The position numbers and the translations under genes were made by a program. A stretch of DNA of 64,000 bases, from assembly GCF_024294785.1 (NCBI RefSeq), contig NZ_JANCLT010000002.1, positions 1 to 64,000 on the forward strand. The letters run 5' to 3'. Shown in pieces: positions 1 to 8,612 of the stretch. Below the pieces are notes generated by a model. The model worked only from the letters and a program-made list of their open reading frames with translations. It searched no databases and was not told the origin of the DNA. The first letter of the stretch is position 1; each line of letters starts with the position of its first letter. This DNA comes from Ectobacillus ponti (lineage in GTDB: Bacteria > Bacillota > Bacilli > Bacillales > Bacillaceae_G).

Positions 1-305
<305 letters not shown>

Positions 306-393
306 AAGTGTTTGTCTAGCTTCAAAAAATAAATGTTGACGTTTTGTGTTTTGTTCAGTTTTCAAAGAGCTGTTTTCTTGCTGACAAGATATT

Positions 394-422
394 ATCTTAC
401 AGCATCCCATCACATTTGTAAA
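394..422 (-). promoter_or_regulatory. rrn promoter P2 and leader
   Basis: On the minus strand TTTACA (422-417), 17 bp, TAAGAT (399-394): a good sigma-A promoter in the correct place and orientation for the rRNA operon. Downstream, at 367-348, is the leader element CTTTGAAAACTGAACAAAAC, which resembles the conserved Bacillus rrn leader around the antitermination box. Confidence 0.85.
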
Positions 423-472
423 CATCTTTTTAAAACTTTTTTCGCCAACCGACATATCAGCGGCGGATTTAC

Positions 473-501
473 AATATATCATACCACAGCAATCCTTGCA
501 A
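473..501 (-). promoter_or_regulatory. rrn promoter P1
   Basis: On the minus strand TTGCAA (501-496), 17 bp, TATATT (478-473). It lies about 80 bp upstream of P2, giving the tandem layout usual for Bacillus rRNA operons. It begins only about 45 bp after the stop codon of the upstream serine hydrolase gene. Confidence 0.8.
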
Positions 502-547
502 CCTCCTGCCTTCAGGAAATATAAGGAATTCCAAAGACAATTTGCAC

Positions 548-1747
548 CTACTGGGACAGCTGCTCTGCAGCAGCCAGCATGTTTTTAATTGTTTCGTTTA
601 ACTCATCATCACCCTTGGCATCCGCGTTTCTTCTATTGGAAAGTAAAATAACATATGTTTCTCCATCGGATGTAAAGCTGTTGAAGGAATCCCAGCCGCT
701 CAAAATCCCCTGCACATGATACATGGCATCGACGTAGAAGCTATAGCCATACGTACTGTCAACTGCAGCCTCCCGCTCAGAAACAGGAGTGAACATCTGC
801 TGTACACTGCCTTCTGACAAAAGCTTGCCGGACAGCAGCGCTTTATCAAGCAGATAAATATTGTGCGTTGTAGAATACATATCCCCACAGCCATACAGCG
901 TTGAAAAATCAAGTGCGCTGGTCAGCTCATTTTTGCCATCCTCCATGGTATAGCCTTTGGCAAGAAACTGATCATATCCAAAAATGCGCCCTGTTCCTGT
1001 TTCCCCCATGCCGGCCGGCTGGAAAATGTGCTTTTTCAAATAGCCCGAAAGCTGTTCGCCGGACAGCTGCTCAATGATATAGCCCAGCACCATATAGTTG
1101 CGGTCCGAATACGCCCATGCAGTCCCCGCTTCAGCAGCCGGTGCCAGCTCACCAATGGACATGGCCAGGCTGCGCGGAGAAGAATAATCAAGCTCGCCTC
1201 CTGTGGCTGCAATACCGGCAGTATGGGAAAGCAAATCAGAGATTGTAATGTTCCGGCTCTCATCAAAAGAAGAAACATACTGATGCACATTATCAGTAAC
1301 CTTCAGCTTGCCCTGCTCCTGCAGCTGCAAAACAGCTGTCGCCACCACCGTTTTTGTCAGTGATGCCACGTAAAACTGCGTGCGTGCTGTATTCATGGTT
1401 CTATTTGCAAAATTTGCATAGCCGTAGCCTTGATCCAAAAGTGTCTGTCCTTTGTTGATAATCAGCGCAGAGCCATTGAAATCATTGGCCTTCAGCAGTT
1501 GGTCAATTTTCTCGGCAAGCGCGTTGTTTCCTTGCACCGGCTGCACCCCGTCTGACACAGATGGCGCAGCATACACATTCTGCTCTCCTTGAAACAAGGC
1601 AAGCAAGCTTCTATTCATAAACGAACTGCTCTCAAACCCTGCCGCATCCGGCGTATACACTGAAAATCCTGCCGCAAGCAGCGTGCCCGCCAAACCCGCC
1701 CGCAGAAATTGATATTTTCTGGCCGCCCATCCCGTTCTCTGTTTCAT
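548..1747 (-). CDS. Secreted serine hydrolase, beta-lactamase/class C PBP family
   Basis: A 399-residue protein of the Beta-lactamase (PF00144) family of serine hydrolases, which includes D-aminopeptidases, esterases and class C-like PBPs. The SxxK nucleophile motif is seen as SLTK in YVASLTKTVV, and a Tyr-Ser-Asp motif (AYSDRNY) supplies the conserved YxN-like position. The N-terminus (KYQFLRAGLAGTLLAAGFSV) is a signal or anchor segment, so it acts outside the membrane. The ATG at 1747 was chosen because GAGGGAGA lies just upstream; the frame stays open about 30 codons further but that part has no protein-like features. The gene is monocistronic and faces into the rrn promoters. Substrate unknown. 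Confidence 0.85.
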   Translation of the reverse strand: MKQRTGWAARKYQFLRAGLAGTLLAAGFSVYTPDAAGFESSSFMNRSLLALFQGEQNVYAAPSVSDGVQPVQGNNALAEKIDQLLKANDFNGSALIINKGQTLLDQGYGYANFANRTMNTARTQFYVASLTKTVVATAVLQLQEQGKLKVTDNVHQYVSSFDESRNITISDLLSHTAGIAATGGELDYSSPRSLAMSIGELAPAAEAGTAWAYSDRNYMVLGYIIEQLSGEQLSGYLKKHIFQPAGMGETGTGRIFGYDQFLAKGYTMEDGKNELTSALDFSTLYGCGDMYSTTHNIYLLDKALLSGKLLSEGSVQQMFTPVSEREAAVDSTYGYSFYVDAMYHVQGILSGWDSFNSFTSDGETYVILLSNRRNADAKGDDELNETIKNMLAAAEQLSQ

Positions 1748-1972
1748 ACAAATCTCCCTCTCGTGTTCTGAATGATTTGCCGGCCTATGCCGTCCCGCAA
1801 ATCTACGGAGGAAATTGTGGAGCCCTGACACATACAAACCGTTCCTCCTGCTTCTAACAAGAATGATAACGGGGGATGCTTAACATTCTCTTAATGAACT
1901 TACATACATCCTGTCCGATTATTTTCTATCCTGAGGGGGACGAGTATACACTGGCTGTGACACGAAAAAAGC

Positions 1973-1999
1973 AAAAAAGGAGGATGGCCGTCATCCTCC
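1973..1999 (-). terminator. Rho-independent terminator
   Basis: Minus-strand stem GGAGGATG/CATCCTCC with a 5-nt loop followed by TTTTTT, placed just after the stop of the membrane protein gene at 2011. Confidence 0.85.
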
Positions 2000-2010
2000 C
2001 TTTCTTATAT

Positions 2011-2553
2011 TCACACGCGAACTGCTTCAGCAGATTTCTCCTTGCGCAGCAGCAGGATATAGTACACCGCGTAATACGCAAACATAATCATAAGGAAGCC
2101 TGATGACCAAAGCGTGCCTGTGCCAAAGTTCATCTCATTCATGTTGCCCGCTGCATACGCCGATGGGCCGCTGCCGTCAAACAGCCCCATGCTGTACATC
2201 CGGTAAAACCGGTATGCGAGCCGCCCCAGAAACAAAACGATGACCGCACTCCCAATCCAAGTATTCGGCTTATAGTACCGCCGCCCGCCATTCGTTTGAT
2301 AGCTTGTCAGCCCCATCCCGTAATAAGCGAGCGCCCCGCCGATGACAATGCCGGCGACATCTGAGACAAGGCTTACCGGATGCAGCAGCCCCGATGACAA
2401 AAACATCAGGCCGATCAACAGGAAAATGATTGTGCGCACTCTCAGCTTGCGCGGGCTCAACAGCTGCCAGCCGATATTGCGGCGCACGCGCCGGTAAATT
2501 AAAAATCCAATGAGCAATGCGAGTATGGCAATCGAATAGACTTGCTGGTTCAT
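2011..2553 (-). CDS. Multi-pass membrane protein, CcdC-like
   Basis: A 180-residue protein that is mostly hydrophobic, with about four or five membrane segments (for example VYSIAILALLIGFLIY, IIFLLIGLMFLSSGLL and GIVIGGALAYYGMGL) and a basic RRVRR loop after the first helix. The arrangement recalls the DUF1453/CcdC family, but I cannot confirm this by eye and assign no function. The ATG at 2553 is preceded by GGGGAGTCAG; the longer open frame upstream would run across the promoter and start of the divergent response regulator. Transcribed divergently from the two-component system, and ends in its own terminator. Confidence 0.75.
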   Translation of the reverse strand: MNQQVYSIAILALLIGFLIYRRVRRNIGWQLLSPRKLRVRTIIFLLIGLMFLSSGLLHPVSLVSDVAGIVIGGALAYYGMGLTSYQTNGGRRYYKPNTWIGSAVIVLFLGRLAYRFYRMYSMGLFDGSGPSAYAAGNMNEMNFGTGTLWSSGFLMIMFAYYAVYYILLLRKEKSAEAVRV

Positions 2554-2613
2554 TCTGACTCCCCATTTCCTTCTTTTCCCTTTACTATACACTCTTTCCT
2601 CCGCCTTGGAATG

Positions 2614-2657
2614 TGCCTTAAGGCAGATGTATCCCCCTCCTGAAGGCATGGTATAAT
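2614..2657 (+). promoter_or_regulatory. Promoter region of the two-component operon
   Basis: TGGTATAAT (2649-2657) is an extended -10 element; no convincing -35 is present. The perfect palindrome TGCCTTAAGGCA (2614-2625) lies just upstream, and its half AAGGCA is repeated at 2643-2648, 23 bp further on. A weak -35 with upstream repeats is typical of an activator-dependent promoter, possibly the response regulator itself. Confidence 0.45.
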
Positions 2658-2692
2658 TTACATATTCTTGAAGATACATAAGGGGGAGCAGC

Positions 2693-3361
2693 ATGTCACG
2701 TATTTTATATGTAGAGGATGAAGCAGAAATCGGCCGTTGGCTGCAGCAGGAGCTGACGGAACGGGGCCACGATGTCACCTGGCTGACATCAGGCGAACAG
2801 GCGGAGCAATGGATCGGACAAGCGGACATCGTTGTGCTGGATGTCATGCTTCCCGGTTTGGACGGGTTCTCCATCGGAAAGCGGCTGAAGCAGGCCGCCC
2901 GTGATGTGCCCATTCTGATGCTGTCCGCCCGGACGGCCCTCGAGGATAAGATTGAAGGCCTCAGTTTCGCGGATGACTATATGACCAAGCCGTTTCATCC
3001 GGATGAACTGGCAGCCCGGATCGAGGTGCTGCTGCGGCGCTTCCAGAAGCATGAGGATACGCTGGAGCTTGGCCATCTCAAGGTATACATAAAGGAAATG
3101 CGCCTTGTAAAACAAGCGACGGAGGAGGAAATTCTCCTCACCGGCAAGCAGTATCAGCTGTTTCACTACTTTCTCCGCCACCTCAATCAGGTGCTGACGA
3201 AGGAGCAGCTGTATGAAGGCGTTTGGGGCGAGCGCTATATAGAGGGCGATAAAACACTGATGGTGCACATCCGCTATCTGCGCGAGAAGCTGGAGGAAAA
3301 TCCGGCCAAGCCGGCAATCATTGAGACCATCCGCGGCATCGGCTACAGGGTGAAGCGATGA
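2693..3361 (+). CDS. OmpR/PhoB-family response regulator
   Basis: 222 residues with two domains. The receiver (about 1-115) shows the acidic pair in YVEDEAE, the phospho-acceptor Asp in IVVLDVMLPGLDG, the conserved Ser in LMLSART and the Lys in MTKPFHP. The winged-helix output domain (about 125-222) ends in the usual IRGIGYRVKR. The ATG follows GGGGGAGCAGC. Its 3' end overlaps the histidine kinase start by ATGA, so the two are translationally coupled. The ABC exporter genes downstream are its likely target. The receiver has FADDYMTKPF where most relatives have GADDY. Confidence 0.93.
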   Translation: MSRILYVEDEAEIGRWLQQELTERGHDVTWLTSGEQAEQWIGQADIVVLDVMLPGLDGFSIGKRLKQAARDVPILMLSARTALEDKIEGLSFADDYMTKPFHPDELAARIEVLLRRFQKHEDTLELGHLKVYIKEMRLVKQATEEEILLTGKQYQLFHYFLRHLNQVLTKEQLYEGVWGERYIEGDKTLMVHIRYLREKLEENPAKPAIIETIRGIGYRVKR

Positions 3362-4716
3362 AGCAGTTTTTCCGGTCCCTGCTGGCAAGATATATGATGA
3401 TTATTTTCACAGCCGTCTCCCTGCTGCTGCTGATTCAGGTCGGCTACGCCGTCCTTGGCACCATACTGGTAAAAACAGCAGAGCCGGGGCGGCAGGTCAC
3501 CCTGGACTATGATGATATAGAGGCACGCTGGCACAGGGAAGCCGGGCAGCTGCAGCCGCCTTCACGGGAGAAGGTGCAGCAGCTGTTTGGCCGCTGGGAG
3601 AAGCAATTCCCGAAGGCCTCCATGTTCTGGATTGATGCTGGCGGCTCCTTGTCTGTCCAGGTGAACGTGAAGAGCCCATTGCCCGCCGCATGGACGCCTT
3701 CTTCCACAGCAAAATTCATGAAGGAGCACTACGGAGGGGACACCTTCACGGTTGTATCCTTCGCCGGGGCTGATGAAAGTCAGGGCTTCCTGGTGCTGGA
3801 TATGCCGCGCTCCTACTTCCAGCCGCCGCTGCAGACCCTTCAGGAGAACTATGGGGAAATCCTGATGCTGCTGATTATCATCATTGTGGTGCTGTTCATT
3901 GTGGTGTCCCTTCTCTTTTTCCAGGGCATCCGCAAACGGCTCGTACAGCTGCAAAAGGCGATGACGCTGCGTGATGTGGACCAGCTGCCGCTCCCCATCA
4001 CGATTCACAAACGGGATGAAATCGGCCGGCTGGAGCAGGCCTTCAACAAAATGGTGGGCGAACTGCGGGGAAGCAAGCAGCGTGAGCAGGCGGAAGAGCA
4101 GCTGCGCAAAGAACTCATCGCGAACCTGTCCCATGATTTGCGGACACCCTTGACAAAAATCAGCGCCCAGGTGTATTCCTTGGCGAAAACAACTGCGCCT
4201 GAAACACAGCAGGCGGTGCGTGTCCTGCAGACTTCCATTGCCGATGTCGACAGTCTTATTGAAAATCTCATGTCCTACACTCTGCTGATGGCCAGCAAGT
4301 ACAAGAAGGAGAAAAAAGAGGTGGATATCATCCGGTACGTCCGGGAGCGGCTGGCTTCCTGGTATCCCGTGTTTGAGAAGGAAGAGTTCGAGATGGAGTT
4401 TGAACTGGTTCCATTCACGCAGCCCATCTGGTCAGTCGACCCTGTCTGGCTCGGCCGCATTCTCGACAACCTGCTGCAAAATGTGCTCCGCCACGCAAGC
4501 AGCGGCCGGTATGTGGAGGTGACGACAGAATCCACCGCCGCCTATGATGCCATTGTCATCGGTGACCATGGCGGCGGCATGAAGCAGCAATCCAATCAGA
4601 AGGGCGCCGGCATCGGCTTATCCATTGTGAACATGATGGTGAAAGGCTTGGGATTGGATTGGCAGATTGACTCCAGTGAAGAAGGGACAACTATTCGGAT
4701 TCAAAAATATAAGTAA
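3358..4716 (+). CDS. Membrane sensor histidine kinase
   Basis: 452 residues. Membrane segments at about 12-34 and 170-193 bracket an extracellular sensor region of roughly 135 residues. A HAMP linker follows, then the dimerisation/phospho-acceptor H-box LIANLSHDLRTPLTKIS (His about 260), the N-box LDNLLQNVLRHAS, and the G-boxes IGDHGGGM and GAGIGLSIV. The large extracellular region differs from the intramembrane-sensing BceS kinases. It is the partner of the overlapping response regulator and precedes an E-loop ABC exporter, which suggests sensing of a cell-envelope-active peptide or similar compound; the signal itself is inferred, not seen. Confidence 0.93.
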   Translation: MKQFFRSLLARYMMIIFTAVSLLLLIQVGYAVLGTILVKTAEPGRQVTLDYDDIEARWHREAGQLQPPSREKVQQLFGRWEKQFPKASMFWIDAGGSLSVQVNVKSPLPAAWTPSSTAKFMKEHYGGDTFTVVSFAGADESQGFLVLDMPRSYFQPPLQTLQENYGEILMLLIIIIVVLFIVVSLLFFQGIRKRLVQLQKAMTLRDVDQLPLPITIHKRDEIGRLEQAFNKMVGELRGSKQREQAEEQLRKELIANLSHDLRTPLTKISAQVYSLAKTTAPETQQAVRVLQTSIADVDSLIENLMSYTLLMASKYKKEKKEVDIIRYVRERLASWYPVFEKEEFEMEFELVPFTQPIWSVDPVWLGRILDNLLQNVLRHASSGRYVEVTTESTAAYDAIVIGDHGGGMKQQSNQKGAGIGLSIVNMMVKGLGLDWQIDSSEEGTTIRIQKYK

Positions 4717-4829
4717 AGCGGGAGGCTGCCCCTATTTTCATATGGTGTCTGGCTGGCAAGAAACAATTCCTATTCACCCATGGCATATTCACCCGAAAAT
4801 GCAGCGCTTGCCCATCCTCTTCTGTGAAG

Positions 4830-4868
4830 TAGACCATTGCCGAAACTCTTGATTGCAGCAGTGGTCTA
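4830..4868 (+). terminator. Stem-loop between kinase gene and ABC operon
   Basis: TAGACCATTGC (4830-4840) pairs with GCAGTGGTCTA (4858-4868), 11 bp including one G-U pair, followed by TTTCTT. It could terminate or attenuate transcription leaving the two-component operon. The 17-nt loop and imperfect T-run make it a modest terminator. The rest of the 275 bp gap holds no gene that I can see. Confidence 0.4.
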
Positions 4869-4991
4869 TTTCTTGATGGCGATTCAGAACTCTACTTTCG
4901 AATCATCCCGGCTTTTTTTAAACAAAACTTAAACTTCCTCCCCACCTCCTTTTAACCTTGCCGTCCTATGATAAAGATGGAGGTGGGGGAA

Positions 4992-5903
4992 GTGGAATAC
5001 ATTGTAAAAACAGAAGGATTAACGAAGACATTCGGCAAGGAAACAGCGGTTGCCGGTCTGCATATGAACATACCGAAGGGTGAAATATATGGATTTCTGG
5101 GGCCGAACGGAGCCGGGAAAACGACGACGATCCGCATGCTGCTGGGGCTGGCGAAGCCGACAGAAGGAACAGTGCGCATCTTCGGCAGGGATTTGCAACA
5201 GGAACGAATTCAGATTTTGCAAAAGGTCGGCTCTCTTGTAGAGAATCCTTCCTATTACCCGCACTTAACCGCCTATGAAAATCTGGAGGCGCTGCGGAAA
5301 ATCCTCGGTGTCCCAAAGGCGCGAATTGATGAAGTGCTGGAGCTGGTGCGCCTGACAGATGCCGCCCATAAAAAGATGAAGGGCTTCTCACTCGGCATGA
5401 AGCAGCGCCTGGGCATTGCCGCTTCCCTGCTGCATCAGCCCGAGCTGCTGATTTTGGATGAACCGACAAACGGCTTGGACCCGCTCGGCATCATTGAAAT
5501 GCGCGAGCTCATCAAGCGGCTGCCGGCCGAATATGGCATGACGGTGCTGATTTCCAGCCATTTGCTTTCTGAGATTGATCAGATGGCGACCACTGTCGGC
5601 GTTGTCACCAAAGGGAAAATGATTTTTCAAGACTCTATTGCCGCCATGCGGCAGCTGGCGAAGCAGCAGGTATCCCTGAAGGTCAGCAGCAGTGAACGCG
5701 CCTGGCGCTCTCTGCTGGCAAAAGGCATGAAGGCTGATTATGAGGATGGGCTGGTCCGCTTGGCTGCACCGACAGACGAAATGGTGGCAGAGGCGGTTTC
5801 CCATCTCGCAGGGGATGGCTTCTCCATTTACCGGGTGGAGGAAGAAAAGCGGTCCTTGGAGGACATCTTCCTGCAAATGACACAGGGAGGACAGCTCGTA
5901 TGA
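4992..5903 (+). CDS. ABC transporter ATP-binding protein, LanF/BcrA type
   Basis: 303 residues from a GTG start at 4992, chosen because GGAGGTGG sits 7-8 nt upstream; the in-frame ATGs before it overlap that binding site. Walker A is GPNGAGKTTT, the signature is FSLGMKQRLGIA, Walker B is LLILDEPTNGLDP and the H-loop is SSHLLSE. In the position of the Q-loop the sequence reads SLVENPSYYPHLTAYENL, with Glu replacing Gln; this E-loop is a known mark of LanF proteins in LanFEG lantibiotic immunity transporters and of related BcrA-type exporters. It energises the two permeases encoded immediately downstream. Confidence 0.92.
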   Translation: MEYIVKTEGLTKTFGKETAVAGLHMNIPKGEIYGFLGPNGAGKTTTIRMLLGLAKPTEGTVRIFGRDLQQERIQILQKVGSLVENPSYYPHLTAYENLEALRKILGVPKARIDEVLELVRLTDAAHKKMKGFSLGMKQRLGIAASLLHQPELLILDEPTNGLDPLGIIEMRELIKRLPAEYGMTVLISSHLLSEIDQMATTVGVVTKGKMIFQDSIAAMRQLAKQQVSLKVSSSERAWRSLLAKGMKADYEDGLVRLAAPTDEMVAEAVSHLAGDGFSIYRVEEEKRSLEDIFLQMTQGGQLV

Positions 5904-6610
5904 TGGGACAGCTCTTACGCGCCGAGCTGCTGAAGCTCAGACGAAAAGGCTTTTGGTTCTTGACATTTCTGGGGCCATTCGGTGTAGTCGCGCTGCAGAT
6001 GGTGAACTATGGCATCCGGAAGGAGTATTTACTTGGGCAAAGCGAGAATGATTGGAGCTATTACGTGTCAAATGTACACTCCTTTACCCCGCTTGCGCTT
6101 GTGTTGGGAATTGTCATCCTGACCTCGTTCACCGCGAGCATTGAGGATGAAACGAATGCCTGGAAGCAGCTGCTTGCCCTGCCGGTTTCCAAGCTGCAGG
6201 TGTATCTGGCGAAATTCACGGTGCTGGCCGGGCTTCTGCTCTTGTCCTCCTGCTCCCTCATGCTGTTCGCTTTGATTCACGGCACGCTGTTGGACCTGGG
6301 GACTTCTGTTCCTTATATGGAATTGGCCAAGTACAGCTTCTATCCATACTTTGCCGCACTGCCTGTGCTGGCGCTGCAGCTGTGGGTCGCCACCGTAAGC
6401 CAAAACCAGGGAGTTCCGATTACAACCGGCATTGTCGGCACCATCCTTACCTTTTCGGCCTTTGCGCTGCCGGACTGGATGCCGTGGAAGTGGCCGACGC
6501 TGATGAATCAGTGGAAGGAGCCGCTTGTGAATGTCTGGATGGGCATTGGGGTCGGTCTCCTCTTATATATGGCCGGCATGCTTGATTTCACGAGAAGGGA
6601 TGTAAAATAA
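5900..6610 (+). CDS. ABC-2 type permease, LanE/LanG-like (first)
   Basis: A 236-residue protein with about six membrane segments, beginning MGQLLRAELLKLRRKGFWFL, the usual N-terminus of bacitracin/lantibiotic-type permeases. It carries the family pattern WKQLLALPVSKLQVYLAKF in the first cytoplasmic loop, which is repeated almost exactly in the next gene. The start overlaps the ATPase stop (GTATGATGG), with GGAGG upstream, so it is in the same operon and coupled. Predicted to form a heterodimeric channel with the second permease. Confidence 0.88.
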   Translation: MMGQLLRAELLKLRRKGFWFLTFLGPFGVVALQMVNYGIRKEYLLGQSENDWSYYVSNVHSFTPLALVLGIVILTSFTASIEDETNAWKQLLALPVSKLQVYLAKFTVLAGLLLLSSCSLMLFALIHGTLLDLGTSVPYMELAKYSFYPYFAALPVLALQLWVATVSQNQGVPITTGIVGTILTFSAFALPDWMPWKWPTLMNQWKEPLVNVWMGIGVGLLLYMAGMLDFTRRDVK

Positions 6611-7339
6611 ATGCTGACAATTTTGCAATCTGAATGGTTGAAGCTGCGAAAATCCAATATGACGGGCATTCTTTTTGTCGGCCCGCTCATCGGGCTTTGC
6701 ATCGGCCTTGGCGCCGACTTGCCGGCGGGTGAAGGCATGAATGAGTGGCAGATGACAGTGCTTGTCATGAACCTGGGCTACGCCCTGCTGTTTCTGCCGC
6801 TCATCACCGCGGTGCTGGCCGGCCTTGTCTGCCGCTATGAGCATCAGGCAGGCGGCTGGAAGCAGCTGCTTGCCCTGCCGGTGACAAGGGGCAGCGTGTT
6901 TCTCGCCAAATATGTGCTGCTGCTGGCATTGGCGCTGTTCATGCAGCTCCTGTACCTCGCTGTCATTTATACGGTCGGCACCATGAAGGGCTTCACAAGC
7001 CCCTTCCCAAGCGAAGTAATTTGGAAAAGCATTCTCGGCGGCTGGGTGGCGGTTTTCCCGCTGATTGCCCTGCAGCTGTGGATGTCCATCCTGTTCAAAA
7101 GCTTTGCCGCACCGTTTGCGGTGAATGTCATGTTCACGCTGCCGGCCATCCTGGCCATCAACTCGGAACGCTTCGGGCCATTCTACCCATGGGCGCAGCC
7201 CTTTTCCATGATGTATATCGGCGAGGGCACAAATGATGTATTTTTCATCCCGTGGGAGCAATTGCTGACGGTTGTCGGCGGCAGCTTTCTTCTGTTTTTC
7301 ATCGGGGGATATGTGCACTTTCAGCGGAAAGCGGTGTGA
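6611..7339 (+). CDS. ABC-2 type permease, LanE/LanG-like (second)
   Basis: A 242-residue membrane protein with about six segments. It starts directly after the TAA of the preceding gene. MLTILQSEWLKLRKSN and GGWKQLLALPVTRGSVFLAKY mirror the first permease, so the two are paralogues, as in LanE/LanG pairs. The operon ends here, and convergent azlD follows after about 180 bp. No lantibiotic precursor or modification gene lies in the window, so the set probably gives resistance to an outside compound. Confidence 0.88.
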   Translation: MLTILQSEWLKLRKSNMTGILFVGPLIGLCIGLGADLPAGEGMNEWQMTVLVMNLGYALLFLPLITAVLAGLVCRYEHQAGGWKQLLALPVTRGSVFLAKYVLLLALALFMQLLYLAVIYTVGTMKGFTSPFPSEVIWKSILGGWVAVFPLIALQLWMSILFKSFAAPFAVNVMFTLPAILAINSERFGPFYPWAQPFSMMYIGEGTNDVFFIPWEQLLTVVGGSFLLFFIGGYVHFQRKAV

Positions 7340-7409
7340 AGGGTTGGCAGATTCCAGGAAGGGGACTCCGCAACAAGAGGCGGTTTTCGAGAATCGGGTT
7401 GCTTCTGTT

Positions 7410-7447
7410 GCGCAGCCCGCAGACGTCTTTACGGCTGCGGGCTGCGC
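7410..7447. repeat. Perfect 13-bp inverted repeat between convergent operons
   Basis: GCGCAGCCCGCAG (7410-7422) and CTGCGGGCTGCGC (7435-7447) are exact reverse complements with a 12-nt loop. There is no T-run on either side, so it is not a classical terminator, but its position between two convergent transcription units suggests transcript-end or mRNA-stability function. A second, weaker repeat (GAAAATAG/CTATTTTC, 7504-7525) overlaps the azlD stop. Confidence 0.7.
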
Positions 7448-7523
7448 TGTACATATATGATGTGTCCGCCAGAAGAAACCGCGTTTTGAAAAATACTGAT
7501 TGTGAAAATAGCTACTCCTATTT

Positions 7524-7853
7524 TCAATTCAAAAACAAACGCAGCAGAAATACAGAAAGAATCCCAGCCACTACAGTACCCAATAAGCTGCGTGTGAATA
7601 TAGCCACCGCAAAAGTCGGCAATGCAGCGAACAGTTCAATGTTTTTCCCGAAATGTGCAAGCTCTCCGTCTGACATAAGCAGCTCTTGCCCCACCAGCGC
7701 CGCCATGACCGCGACCGGCACATAGTTCAGCCATCGCATCCCCCAGTCAGGCAGCTGGACACGGCTCAGGAACACAAGCGGAAGCACCCTGGGGATACAG
7801 GTGACAAGGGCTGACCCTATAATAATAATAAAAACAGACCATCTTATTTCCAT
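7524..7853 (-). CDS. azlD: AzlD-family small subunit of branched-chain amino-acid exporter
   Basis: 109 residues with four hydrophobic segments; IPRVLPLVFLSRVQLPDW and LNYVPVAVMAALVGQELL are the recognisable AzlD pattern. It overlaps the end of azlC by 10 bp (same operon). AzlC and AzlD together export branched-chain amino acids or analogues such as azaleucine in B. subtilis; the substrate here is inferred from the family. Confidence 0.88.
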   Translation of the reverse strand: MEIRWSVFIIIIGSALVTCIPRVLPLVFLSRVQLPDWGMRWLNYVPVAVMAALVGQELLMSDGELAHFGKNIELFAALPTFAVAIFTRSLLGTVVAGILSVFLLRLFLN

Positions 7854-8578
7854 CGTTCCACCACCATTCCTACTGTTGCCGCAGCGATTGTAGCTGCAAT
7901 GACGCCTAAGCTTCCGGACGAGACCAAGCTCACGCCTACCCCAATGATAACGGCACTGCTTGCAACAATGACATCCACAGCAATTTTTCTGCGGCCAATC
8001 ATCAATAGAACAAGAAGGCCGATAAACATGGCCGGCAGCGCAAAATCAAGTCCAAGCTTTTCGGGATTGGTAATCCACTGTCCAAAAAAACCTCCGGCTG
8101 CAGTCGCTGCGATCCAATTCAGATATGCTGTTATATTTAAGCCATACATCCATTTTTCACTGATGCGCTTCTTGCTGGCTGTCTGGCTGATCGCAACGCC
8201 AAATGTCTCATCTGTCAGCAAAGAGCCTATGAACATATTCTTTAAAGGCGTAAGATGGCGAAAATAAGGTGATAAGGCCGCGCTCATTAAAAGATGGCGA
8301 AGATTCACAAAGAAAACCGTAAAGACAATCGCAGCAGCCGAACCATTTGCCGCAATCATCCCGGCCGCGATAAATTGAGCGGAACCGGCATAAATCAGTA
8401 CACTCATCAGCGTGATTTCAGCTACGCTGAGTCCTGATGTTTTGCCGACAACACCAGCAGCAAACCCAATGCTCAAATACCCCAATAAGGTGGGAATGCA
8501 ATCCTTACCCCCCCGGAGAAAGCTTTCTTCCCTGATTTCAACCCCATGCTGTTGGATTTGAAGATTCTCTTGCATCAT
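7844..8578 (-). CDS. azlC: AzlC-family amino-acid exporter, large subunit
   Basis: About 244 residues. The region from GYLSIGFAAGVVGKTSGLS through YAGSAQFIAAGMI to FVNLRHLLMSAALSPYF is the AzlC (PF03591) signature; six or more membrane segments follow. AGAGGGAGA precedes a double ATG (8578 and 8575), and either could be used. Lies 34 bp after the XRE/cupin regulator gene and is probably co-transcribed with it. Confidence 0.88.
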   Translation of the reverse strand: MMQENLQIQQHGVEIREESFLRGGKDCIPTLLGYLSIGFAAGVVGKTSGLSVAEITLMSVLIYAGSAQFIAAGMIAANGSAAAIVFTVFFVNLRHLLMSAALSPYFRHLTPLKNMFIGSLLTDETFGVAISQTASKKRISEKWMYGLNITAYLNWIAATAAGGFFGQWITNPEKLGLDFALPAMFIGLLVLLMIGRRKIAVDVIVASSAVIIGVGVSLVSSGSLGVIAATIAAATVGMVVERWK

Positions 8579-8612
8579 TCTCCCTCTTTCTCTATCTATG
8601 TTGTATCTTTCG

